Below are positions 23,232 to 34,000 of a stretch of 64,000 bases of DNA, one piece after another; the stretch's first letter is position 1; each line of letters starts with the position of its first letter. The position numbers and the translations under genes are program-made. Origin of the DNA: Limonium bicolor. Taxonomy: Eukaryota > Streptophyta > Magnoliopsida > Caryophyllales > Plumbaginaceae. Where the stretch lies: positions 169,566,085 through 169,630,084 of the forward strand of contig CM041780.1 of assembly GCA_023374045.1 (NCBI GenBank), written 5' to 3'. The notes below the pieces were generated by a model. It was not told where the DNA came from and searched no databases. It saw nothing but the letters and a program-made list of their open reading frames with translations.

Positions 23232-26200
23232 GGATGATATGGGTGACCCGATTGGCGAGTTATTGACAGAGGCAAACCGACCAAAGAAGAAGAAAACACG
23301 TGGAGGGAAAGGTCACAAGTCACAGGCCCGAGCTGATGAGGGGGGTAATGGCGGGGATGAGATTACTCCAGCCTCTGTGCCAGCTGATGAGGACACAGAG
23401 GCTGGACCTTCTGGATCACAAATCCAACTTCCTAGGACCGTAAAACCTCGAGGTCCGACGAAAGCTCTCAAATCAAAAAAGATTGAATCAAAGCCGTTAC
23501 AGTTTAATGCGTATCTACAGCCGATTGGGGAATGGGCTACAGACTTCACTACAGAGCTAGGCATCATTGTGCGAGAGTATTGTGATATTACTCTCACCTG
23601 GCCTCAAGTTGACGAAGGACTAAAGAAGCAGATGTTTGAGATCGTACAGGTAAATAATCAATAGTAAAATTATTATTTTTGTACAATTTGTAGGTATACA
23701 TCACTAACATTTGTTTCATTTATGGTAATTTATGGTAATATGCAGAAATGATATCAAATACCTGCAGAAAGTGAGTACTACTCCATGGTCAAATCAATGA
23801 TGCGCAAGAAATTTGGAGATCATAAGCATGATCTGGTTAAGTGGTTTATCACCAAGAAGCTTAAGAGGCCGGACGGCGACACACGCCAGCCTTGGGAGAT
23901 TTACACACCAATAACCAAAGAGAAGTGGCAGGAGTTCTATGATAAGAAGATGGAGACAAAGGTATGTATTAACTTTTAAATAATTCATTATTATAATTTT
24001 GGTCATCTTAATTCTATGTTTATTTGTTAACAGGAGTACCGCGAAGCCCAATCCGTGAATGCGAAGAAGAATGAATATCATCACGTGTTGGGTGCGAAAG
24101 GGGTTAATAGAAGAGTGCCTGAATGGGTGGCAGAAGGAGAGTTGCCATCAGATATGAGCACTCTTAATGAGCACCAGCTACGGGGTACGTTTTGGAAGCT
24201 TTCACGTACTAAGAAAGACCCGAAAACTGGAGAGCGTTTATATCCCTTCGAGAAGACGAAGGAAATTGTTGATAAGATGGTAAGTACTTTTCTTTACTTT
24301 CAAATTTTTTGACAAATTTATTTTATCATCGTAAAAATTATAATTAACTGCTTTCTACATTTCATTATAAAGGATGAGCTGAATGAACAAGTTACCCAAG
24401 GGACTTGGGTACCTGATCGACATGATGACCAGTTGTCTCGTGCACTTGGAAAGAAAGATCATCCAGGCCGAGCTGTGGGGTTAGGGGGTGTTAACATAGG
24501 GATAAGAAACTTTTTGGTAACCCCGGGTCAAGGAAAGGGAGTACTCAAGGAGAAACAATTCTTACGAGCAGCACATGCGTGCCCATTAATGAAATGAGAG
24601 AGCAGTGGAAGAAGGAGGTCTTTGATGAAATACGTCAAGGCAGTCATGCATCCCAGCCATATGTTCCTCCAAGATATTCTGACCCTACTCTGCTGGAGTG
24701 TACACAAGTGTGGATTCCAATGACCAGTATCCTTACGCTTATGTACAGGTAATTTGTTATACCTTTAACTGTTCTATTAGTTGTCATATCTTATATTACA
24801 TTTTTAGTTCAACTTCTACTAATCTGATGAATTGTAGGACCCGTGGAACTGTAACCTCCTGCTTCCACACAAACAATGAAGAAATATGTGTCGCGGAAGG
24901 AAGGGTGTACCAATCAGGCCCTAATGACGTGACCCATGGAATATCACTGAAGCTGTATCACGGGAGAGTCTCTATGGACGAACCGATTTATGAGGTTCCT
25001 GATCTACCACTCCCGTACCTACGGAGGAGTACAACACAGTTCGGTCTGCAAAGGGTGCATTCGTTCAGTGGCCCCTTCACCTGATTCGGAAGTGTGTGAA
25101 GGTATGTCTAATACTAACCACTAGTGTAGTTATTATTGTTCATTACATGAATATAGTATGTGTGGATGCTCAGTTCATGACTAGTATTGAATGTCGGTTG
25201 TAAATAGGCATTAAGAAAGAAATCTGGATCTCCTGAGAAAAAGAAGTCAAGATTGGATCCTCTGAATACAGAGCATCCACCAATGTTGTAGAAAGAGAAA
25301 TTTGGTGGACGATTCCGTATATGCACGCTTGGGGCCAAACATGAAAAGCTTGCATGATCTAATCCGCGACTTCCCAGATGGCAGAAATTCTATCCTACTC
25401 AGTTTTGACGATGACCTTCTTCACTACGGACGAACTGTAGAAATCCACATGTATACGACTGATGTTAAGGACATCATACGATTTGATTGGGTGCCTGTTG
25501 CAGTGATGCATTCATTTATTCTGTAAGTATTAGTTTTGTTTTATAATTAAGTTATAAATTGATGTTCTGAAGCAATGTTAATTAATTTTATGTCTTCTTT
25601 ATTTATGAACAGGTTTTTGAATGACAGAATGCAAACTTTTGGCCTTACCAAGTATGGATTTTTGTGTCCTGAAAGAGCATCATCATGCTCTGAAGTTCGA
25701 TGCAGAAGGTTGTAGGGTGTACATACAGCATGCGTTGACTACCAACAGCATCAGAGCGAGGAAGAAATATCTTATGCTACTTATCATCAAAAGTATTAAC
25801 TTATGTTTATATCATTTTAATTTGAATAAGTGTTGTAGTTATCAGTGCACACATGCATTATAATGACATGTGAGTGTTTTGGTATTACACAGTGGCCATT
25901 GGGTTTTACTAGTGTTGTGTCTGGATCGTTCGCGGATACTATTTCTTGATCCGTTGCAAACCGGAAATCCAAGAGACATCAAGATAAAGCCACAACTTAG
26001 CGTGTAAGTACATTATGAAGCAATTCTTTATGTATTTCAACTCCTTTATTTAATTTTATTATGAATGGATATCCTAATTTAATTAATGTGTATATATGTT
26101 GATGATAATAATTATGCAGTTGGTATCAAGGTGTTTTGCTTTCAGAGCTTGTGTAAGGTCAAAAAATTTCATCCAATGGACTTCAGTGAAGGTAAATGTG

Positions 26201-26560
26201 TCATCAGTTACTTGTTTATTATTGATTGGTTGTAATCACAAATAAATGTCTTATATAATAGTTTTGTTCTTCCTGTGTTTAAGTGTTCACGTCAACCCGG
26301 AGGTTCAGAGTGTGGGTATTATGTCATGAGGTATATGCATGACATAGTCACCCTATTTGGTGAGATGGATGATCATTTAGAAAAGGTATATCGAAGTTAT
26401 ATTTATTTTTCAATTACTAATATAATTGTTTGATGATTAACCAATTTTGTCTTGTTTTTTGTTTTCAAAGGTTTTTCCTAGTGATGGAGAATATAACGCA
26501 GAAACCATCAACGGGATGCTAGAGGATTGGGCGGATTTCGTCTCCATCACTTTGGTTTGA
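23232..26560 (+). pseudogene. Transposase_24 / TNP1 / Ulp1-like multi-exon CACTA gene, disabled
   Basis: Starts at 23232 after an acceptor (TTGCAG, ends 23220). Exon 1 (23232-23649) is basic and low complexity at its start. Exon 2 (23746-23961), exon 3 (24034-24279) and exon 4 (from 24373) carry Transposase_24-type sequence (PWEIYTPITKEKWQEFYDKK, EYREAQ, KNEYHHVLG, RGTFWKLSRTK). A TNP1-like segment follows at 24830-25100 (VAEGRVYQSG, then VQWPLHLIRK in a shifted frame), then an Ulp1-like protease at the C-terminus. Breaks: TGA at 23749-23751, one-base frame changes near 24515, 24690 and 25070, and TAG near 25290. All splice sites given are GT-AG. The protein would bind sub-terminal repeats of the element; the protease role is unknown. 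Confidence 0.75.
25560..26560 (+). pseudogene. C48/Ulp1-like peptidase domain at the 3' end of the CACTA gene
   Basis: The Ulp1 (SUMO protease-like) pattern is read over three exons: HWVLLVL with the catalytic His codon at 25897-25899; LFLDPLQ with Asp at 25948-25950; and QPGGSECGYYVMRYMHDIV with Cys codon TGT at 26311-26313. The frame ends in TGA at 26558-26560. The catalytic His, Asp and Cys are all present, and this part looks better preserved than the upstream exons. Ulp1-like domains riding on plant MULE and CACTA elements are known. The start, about 25302-25540 plus 25620-25790, has frame changes. Confidence 0.7.
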
Positions 26561-26920
26561 TTTTGTTTTTTGTTCTCGAATTGTTATTTAGAACTTTCGT
26601 TAGACTTTTATGGTTAGATAGATTGTAAAAAATGACCACTATGAGTATATTAGTGAACATTTGATCAATTATGTATGTATATGGTCATTTGTGACTATGT
26701 GAATTGTGGTGTATGGTCTTGTGACCATTTTAAATGTGGTGTGTATGGTCATTTGTAAGTCGTGTCATTATTTTTGGGATTTTTTGACGGTTTACTTACA
26801 AAGAGTGATGAGATCCTCCACCATGTGATGTAGAGAGATATGTGGACATATTTGGATGCATATTAACAGGTTTTGCGACATATGTGGGATTATAAACGAA
26901 AACGAGAAAAACCAAAAAAA
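26561..26920 (+). other. 3' untranslated region of the CACTA gene
   Basis: AT-rich tail with repeated TGGTCATTTGTGA-like phrases (about 26640-26760). No further coding. Confidence 0.5.
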
Positions 26921-26924
26921 AAAT

Positions 26925-27191
26925 GGAGGATTTTCGGCGGTTCCAAGTAGAAACCGCCGAAAATAATCAAAAACTTGCTTATTTTCGGCGGTTTCTACTT
27001 GGAACCGCCGAAATCATCCAATGTTTTCACGTTAATTTTGCCTCTGAAATAGGTCTTTTTCGGCGGTTTTTGACTTAGGAACCGCCGAAAAATGTTGCTT
27101 TTTTCGGCGTTTGTGCAACCGTCGAAATATGGGAAGACCCTTTTTCGGCGGTTGTAAGGCATAAAAAAACCGCCGAAAAAGACCCTTTTTG
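26925..27191. repeat. 3' sub-terminal CGGCGG palindrome array of the CACTA element
   Basis: About eight TTTCGGCGG or CCGCCGAAA motifs in inverted pairs with varied loops (AAGTAGAAA, TTGACTTAGG, TGTAAGGCAT). One pair is degenerate (GGCG instead of GGCGG near 27108). Confidence 0.85.
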
Positions 27192-27199
27192 CACTAGTG

Positions 27200-27830
27200 A
27201 AGAATTCTAGCCCAACTAGCTGAAATATCATGACTGCTTGAATGTGAAATAGTTCATGAGATGGAACAACCTACTGCAGCAACTGTGTGGAGTGGTACAC
27301 AGCTTGATCCTTCGATCTTTGAAGTTTTGGATCCACCATAAGTATGGATCACGGAGAGGCTGGAGTTTGAGAATGAGAAAATTAGTGAAGCTACGGAGTT
27401 ATCTAATTCGTGAAGCTACTAAGTTTATTCTCTGATCTTCACTTGTTTCTGAGCTAGAAAGTCTTCCAGTCGACCTCCTGCTTGCACCTGCTGATGAACC
27501 ATTAGAGTAGAGCTACCTCATCAACTTCAAGGAGCCCTTGCTTCCTGCTAAAATTGATTCTCTTACTATTCCTTATTTGAGCTTCCACCGAATGACAAGA
27601 ATGTCTACATCCTTGAATTTGAGGAGGAGGACCAGCCACATCGTGATCCTCACATCAAGGATCACTCACCTGAATACAACCATCTAACACATGATTGGTG
27701 GAGTTTGCACTTTCATATCTGGAGTGTTGAGGCTTTATTTACATTTGATCAGGGTCATTTTATGAAGATGTATGATGCCCACTCTCTGGTGCCGACATCG
27801 AAATTCATATTTGATCCTGAAATGACCTCA
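27200..27830 (+). other. Retroelement internal fragment right of the CACTA insertion
   Basis: Continues from the left fragment (ends 20857) up to the gap. A frame runs open from about 27592 to 27830 (80 codons: ELPPNDKNVYILEFEEED..., later ALFTFDQGHFMKMYDAHSLV), not cut by stops and ending in the N run. I do not recognise the product; its position in an Athila-like region suggests a retroelement ORF. Upstream parts are frame-broken. Confidence 0.4.
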
Positions 27831-28330
27831 NNNNNNNNNNNNNNNNNNNNNNNNNNNNNNNNNNNNNNNNNNNNNNNNNNNNNNNNNNNNNNNNNNNNNN
27901 NNNNNNNNNNNNNNNNNNNNNNNNNNNNNNNNNNNNNNNNNNNNNNNNNNNNNNNNNNNNNNNNNNNNNNNNNNNNNNNNNNNNNNNNNNNNNNNNNNNN
28001 NNNNNNNNNNNNNNNNNNNNNNNNNNNNNNNNNNNNNNNNNNNNNNNNNNNNNNNNNNNNNNNNNNNNNNNNNNNNNNNNNNNNNNNNNNNNNNNNNNNN
28101 NNNNNNNNNNNNNNNNNNNNNNNNNNNNNNNNNNNNNNNNNNNNNNNNNNNNNNNNNNNNNNNNNNNNNNNNNNNNNNNNNNNNNNNNNNNNNNNNNNNN
28201 NNNNNNNNNNNNNNNNNNNNNNNNNNNNNNNNNNNNNNNNNNNNNNNNNNNNNNNNNNNNNNNNNNNNNNNNNNNNNNNNNNNNNNNNNNNNNNNNNNNN
28301 NNNNNNNNNNNNNNNNNNNNNNNNNNNNNN
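27831..28330. other. Assembly gap, exactly 500 N
   Basis: All bases are N. A round length of 500 usually marks a gap of unknown or nominal size. It hides about 800 bp of the 5' part of LTR1 and the target site of the LARD-like element. Confidence 0.95.
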
Positions 28331-28477
28331 GAGACCACCGATCTCTTAGTTTCATCAAGCTCTTCGACTTAGTCCTTTCAAATCTTCAAGAGCTCCACTT
28401 TGGTGCCAAGAAGAATCTCCATGGAAGGAGCTTGAGTTCATCTTTTACGTAGTGTTGTTGTTCTCCTTTGCTTCAAG

Positions 28478-30633
28478 GTAAGGAAACTCAAAGAAAAATG
28501 GTGTTTCCTCCCTGTTTTACGTTAAGCAAAAATAGCTTAGAATTCCTTGGAAAATGAACGTACGTTGTCTACTGAAACTACCTAAAGAGCCAATGGTAAA
28601 TGACTTAGAAAAATGTTCTAAAAGACTAGTAAAGGACATACGTACTGCTGTTGTATTTGCAGGTGAAAGGCAAATATATTGTGGGAAATTCAGTGTTTAA
28701 GATTATTGCATTTTAAGAGCCTAAGTGCTACGCAAATTTAAATTGTACACTATGTTGTTATGTGGTGTATATTTGATGAAGTTTTGAGTATAAGAGTGTA
28801 CGTAAAATCATTTGGGAAGCTATACATTTGATGGGTGTAAACAACTCACGCAGCAGGACATGAAAAATTGCAGTACGTCAAATTCTGTAGGTTGGGTCCG
28901 GGACCTAGGTCATGGGTCATGTCCCGGACCATATATCAAAAAAAGACCGTGAGTTATACATAATTTTAGGTCCGGGACCTGGGTTAAGGTTAAGGACCCG
29001 GACCAAGCATTTAAAAATGGCCGAGAGTGGTAATATGTTGTGGTCCGGGACTTAAGGGAAGTACAAGGTCCCGGACCACCCTGCTAAATACGCCGAAGGT
29101 TTTCCTAATGTGTTGGTCCGGGACTTAAGGTAAGGACCAAGTCCCGGACCACTCTAAAAATGTTGTTTAAGGTGTGAAAATGATGTGTAATGATGGGGAT
29201 TGATAAGTAATGATGTTATAAGGATGTTAAGGATATGTTAGGTGAGTTGTAATGACAATTTGGTGGGTGAAAGGTTAAGGCAAAATGGAAGAGAAAAACA
29301 TTTAAAATGCAAAGGTATTTAACTATTTAACGTTAAGGGGTTGAATCATGGTCTTTCGACGTTACACAAACATATTACCCCAATGTTAATGAAGGTAACT
29401 TTAATGTACCAGTTGTTCGAGAGTTGTTCGAGGAACGTAAGTGGACATGGTAGAGTGGACTCCGGCGACAGGTATGGTTTTCTTGCAACCTGTGTCCTAC
29501 CGGATTACACCGGCTTGTATGCCAATGTGTTTTTCTGTGTGTTTGCCACCTTGTAAGATAAAACATGAAATGAGTTTATAGTAATTCATTTATGTGGCGA
29601 ATCTGGCCTCCGATACCGTTTAACCTCAAATAAGTGTTAAACCTTAACTAACTAGAACTAGGAACACATGAGAGATCGGTATTCGGAGTTAACGCCCAAA
29701 CCTTGGGAACGTTCTAACCACGGCTATGCGTGAGTTAGTTGTGTATGGTTATTGTTTGCAAGTGTGTGAATCTCTCTTGCGTGTTTAACTCGGTTTAAAA
29801 CCGTATGGTGTGTGGATGTGATAGGTTCCTCAAAGGAGCTCTAACTACTTAATTATAAGAATACGTGTACTAATGGGGGGTGAGGAGTCCGGTCATGTTC
29901 CGGCCACGCGTGTGATGGACGGGAGTCGATGTCATACCCGGTTCGACTCTCTTGGTGTATGTTATGGTTGTTTACTCATTGGGTTTCCAATCTTCCCTTT
30001 AGCTTAACCAAAGCTATATTACTGACTCACGTCGGGCCACAGGGGCATACAATGGTTGTACTTGTGTTTGTGTGGTGTGTTCGGATCACCAAATCCGATC
30101 CACCTTTAGGAAGGTTACTCGCCCGACTATAAGGACGGTAGCGAGTGTTATGTAACGAGCTTAGTATGAGGTTGGCTACAATCTCCAGGCTCATTATGTA
30201 TATTAACAATGGTGGAAGGTTCCTAGTGCGAACCATGTTATAGTGTTGTGTGTTTAAGTTGTCATGGACTATGGATGTGAATTCCGGTTAATAATAGGAG
30301 GTGTTTAAGGATAGTGCGATTGATGGGTAAATGGCGTCTGTTAAGGAAGTAACTCCGTCAAGAGGAGAGCCACTCTAGGGTTAAAGGTAACAATGTTGAT
30401 TTGTTATGTGTGGATGTGTGGACGTGTTGGTTGTTTGTTGAACCCTGTAGTTGGGTGTATGCAATGTGTGTTGTGTGTTTATGGTTTACATGCAGGATTT
30501 AAATATAATCAACAGCATGCTAAGACGACAATTAGTTGTGCGTGGCCCGGTAGCATGCGGGCTGCGGGATTACCATACCAGCAAAGGTGCTGAGCCCCTT
30601 GGGGGCCACCCTTTTCTCCTTTTTCTATTTCAG
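28478..30633 (+). other. Putative intron inside LTR1 (2156 nt)
   Basis: Donor TTCAAG|GTAAGG at 28478 and acceptor TTTTTCTATTTCAG|GTACAAG ending at 30633. Both sites are intact and duplicated in LTR2 (36711 and 38854). The interval contains the four-unit hairpin array and the GCTGAGCCCC block (30588-30610) just before the acceptor. Not demonstrated by transcripts here. Confidence 0.5.
28893..29155 (+). repeat. Hairpin array in LTR1, four units
   Basis: Units start at 28895, 28969, 29042 and 29115 (spacing 74, 73, 73 bp). Stems of about 8-12 bp: GGTCCGGGAC pairs with GTCCCGGACC. Same design as in the other LTR families here. Confidence 0.85.
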
Positions 30634-30996
30634 GTACAAGGAGCTGGAAGCCGTTCGAGAGTAGGACGGGGTAGATGTTTGTACATTGGTAGCCCTCTAG
30701 TGGTGTATGTATTGTAGGTGTAGTAAGACCGAATTTGTTATCGGCATTGGTTAATGAATACTCGGTACAGTGGGGGATGTATATGTAAATAATTGTTGGA
30801 AATGGAATCAGGATTGTATGGTGTAGTTGCTCGGGGATATAGTCCATCAGACCGATACAATATGTTTGTATTAGCCTTGTTAGCCACGTGGGTGGTTAAC
30901 GGCGTGTAACACCAACGGATTAAGTAATGTGATGGTTTATGTTTCCGCTGCAGATGGTTATAAAGTGCGACGTTGTGGATGGGGTGTTACAAAAAG

Positions 30997-31008
30997 TGGT
31001 ATCAGAGC
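30997..31008 (+). promoter_or_regulatory. Primer binding site, initiator tRNA-Met type
   Basis: TGGTATCAGAGC, starting five bases after the LTR end (AAAAG spacer). It is complementary to the 3' end of plant initiator tRNA-Met. The site is half-buried in a stem: ATCAGAGCG at 31000-31008 and CGCTCTGAT at 31015-31023 form a 9-bp stem with loop AAGTAT. Confidence 0.85.
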
Positions 31009-34000
31009 GAAGTATCGCTCTGATGACTGAATTACCGAGCTTAGGAAGTACCGAGTTAAGATTTTAGTACTTTGGGTTAGGGGTTGAGTGATAGCGTGAG
31101 AGATACGCTCGTTAGGAACTACCTGTGAATACTGGAAACCTACAATCTCCTTCCCGCCCTCCACAGTCCCTATTTTGCGACTTGGGAAGGAACGCCAGAG
31201 AGATGAAAGCCCTCTCTTACCCGGGAAGACCCGGTCTGGCTGTTATTAACTATCTTGTAAGTATGGGGAACCTGTCATACGGTAGATTCTGAAAATTAGA
31301 AATCCCGGAGACGGTTCCCAGGTGAACAACTGTAACCGCACTTGATAGCAAAGAATGGAGAATCTGGTGTAAGGAAGAATGAAACTTCCAACAACCTGGG
31401 TCGACATGTCGAGCAGTCGAAAACTACCAACTTGTAGCAGGCAAGAAGTAAAATAATGAAACCCGAGACGAGAGTCTACGGGATGGCAAATGTTAGGTAA
31501 TGGCACCAACGGTATACCAACCGACAAAGGAACTACAACGTAGTACCCAAACAAGAGACAAGTCTCAGTAATCACGACAAATGCGTGGAATGGGATACGA
31601 AGAGGATACAATAATAACTAAAAAGGGGTCTCCCAGAATGGGAAACACCCTAATAAATGATTATTAGAGGAGGACAATGAGAAGTTGTGCAGGAGATTAG
31701 TTACCAATTAGGTATCCAAGTAAGGGCCCATGAGGCCACTGTATACTGTGCGGACAGAAACAGTACCGCAGCCGGTACATGTTGAACCGACAGCCAGTTA
31801 ACAGGGCGCACTTGCCGTGGCAAGTGCAGCTATAACAGGGCTGTTCAAAAAAAAAAATTTGACGCCTACAAACTACTTAGTAAAGTACCCAGGAATTTAA
31901 TGTGATCATCGTAACCGTGGAAGGGCTTAACAGCCTAACCTTTGTAAATGGGAATACACCAGTCAGCAAGAAGCTAGACTTGGTTAAGGCAAGAAGGTGT
32001 TGTGAAACCAGGAGAATTTTTCTTTCAAACTCAGATTTATTTCAAACTCTTTCCTTTCAAAACCAAATTTTCTTTTAAACCAATACTTCTTTTACCCTCC
32101 TTTCAAACCAGTTTACCTTTGAATAACCGGACGGAAACCGGTGAACCCAAGGGTAGCAACCCGACGGTATGATGAAGTTCAGAATAATATAACGATGGAT
32201 AAACCTTCCCTGGAATGAGTTCGGGAAGCACGGAATGTATATTGTCAGAGGACAATATAAGGGAGTTGACAACAGAGTACTTCACCTAGGCGTGTGACGG
32301 ACACTACGAGTGTACCAATTGCGTTGTGGGACGACCGCACTCCGATAGGAGCATGTGGGCCTGACAGACCCACTTATGGGTTAGTCGGGTAAGTAGTAAT
32401 GTATCAGTATGGTACCCCATATATGTGTACAAGTGGAGTCCGAAACACGGGGAGTAGTCGACTCCATCTTACGGTCAGCAGTAAAGGTCAAACGAAGCAA
32501 TGGATTACCATAAATGGTTGAAGTAAAGGAACCTAGTTAAGGAGATTAAAGGAAATGGTGAATTTGTTTAAGGAATATTTAAGAGTCAAGACGTGCGAAG
32601 AGCACGGATGGTTAAGTAAAGACATCACATGTCTTAGGAAGCTGAAGGAATGGGACATGGTAGCTGGAACGAATACCCAGCTAAGAAAGTAAGAAGGCGA
32701 AGTTTACTGAATGCACTCATAAGTGCGAGCCAGATGTAATGGCATGACCTAGTAACACCCAGGAGCTACCCTGAAAGGAGTGTTTGGATCAACAGTGGTT
32801 GAACGAATAACGTGACAGAAACGCAAGGGTCGAAACTAACACCCAGTTCAATCTTAAGGCGTCAGGAGGGACTCTGACATCCTTGAAGGGACATCCCATG
32901 AAAGGCATGACGACCTGGTCATGGAGCCCAGTACAACCGTAAACCGTGCAGTATTGTATAAAGAAGTAAGGTATGTGAACAGCCTGCAGTGAGCAGAGCT
33001 TGAGGCAGTAGGCTTAAAAGCCACAAAAAAAAATGTGTTATGTAAATATGACTGATTGCAGAAGTATATGTCATACAAGTAAATAGAGCGGAGAACGAAC
33101 CACTGCTTTAAGAGTGGAGATACCTCTCGATATTGTGAACCGCGAGAGCGGTAGTTAGGTGAACCAAGTTCAAGAAATATGTGGAGGATGGACCATGTCG
33201 TTATTACCTTAGAATGATTTGAATAAAACCACCATAGGTGCGTGATGCTAAATGTTGTAGCGAACAACGCTTAAGGAAAATAAAGGCTCGAGAAATGGTG
33301 TATTCAGAAATCAGCCAAATAAGTGGCAAGGCACAGTTATGAGTTAGACACAATGAACATGTAAGATAAATGGTGATATACAGGCTGGGCAACAAGCCAG
33401 TATTTGATACTATGTGATGAGGAATACAGTGTAAATCCCTTGCAATCGCATAGGAGATTTACTGTCAGGAGCTTACGCCTCTGCACTCTGTATGACTGAG
33501 TGTTTTGGTATTGCACTTGCGCAGTAATGATCGAGTGGGATAGCTAGGAATTGGGAAATATTAATTGTGGTGGATGAAGAAAGAAACTTGTAATACCATA
33601 ATGACCGATATATAGGAAATGCAAGGTCATACTAATGGAAATGGTACTGGTGCAGAACTAAATGTGGAAGCAGGACTGGCAATAAGTGACTACAGTAGCA
33701 CTACTATCAAATATCGGTATGAAATATACCACAGGTGTAGGAAATAACTGAGAGAGCACTACACATTAGGTAGTAGCTCAACCTCAACCGGTAGTAAGTC
33801 GAAAGGAATTGAGGCAATAATTGAGAAATACATAGCAGTATACACTGTAAATTGTTATGGAGGTAGATGAAAGGTTTGTAACTCACCGAATTCGCTCACG
33901 GTAAGAGATACCACGCTTCGGTTGAGAAACCATGGTTACCAGGATAAGGGTAATACATTAGAGATGTACAGTACAGTAACAGTAAAGAGTGGGGAAAACT

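Larger units (their letters stand above)
20858..27199 (+). mobile_element. CACTA (En/Spm-type) transposon, 6.34 kb
   Basis: Starts CACTAGTAGAAAAAAGGCC and ends in ...CTTTTTGCACTAGTG, the inverse of the CACTA terminus. Both ends carry many TTTTCGGCGG sub-terminal repeats in palindromic pairs, where the TNP-type protein is expected to bind. The interior encodes DUF4216 and a Transposase_24/TNP1/Ulp1-like gene on the plus strand, but no TNP2 (catalytic) domain, so the copy looks non-autonomous. The expected 3-bp target duplication is not obvious (GCT on the left, AAG on the right). It interrupts an Athila-like retroelement. Confidence 0.9.
28331..30991 (+). repeat. LTR1 (5' LTR) of the LARD-like element, 5' end in gap
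   Basis: Matches LTR2 from 36567 to 39210 almost base for base. It ends GGGGTGTTACA at 30991. Relative to LTR2 the missing 5' portion is about 797 bp. Differences from LTR2 are mostly one-base length changes in homopolymers. Confidence 0.9.

Noticed and set aside
20855..27202. 3-bp target duplication of the CACTA element
   Set aside because: GCT on the left and AAG on the right do not match; the element is supported by its termini and sub-terminal repeats instead.
27705..28349. Long frame through the N run
   Set aside because: Unknown bases cannot support a coding call; only the 27592-27830 part is real sequence.
30451..30717. 88-codon frame in LTR1 crossing the acceptor
   Set aside because: It is repeated only because the LTR is duplicated, shifts frame in LTR2 and shows no motif.
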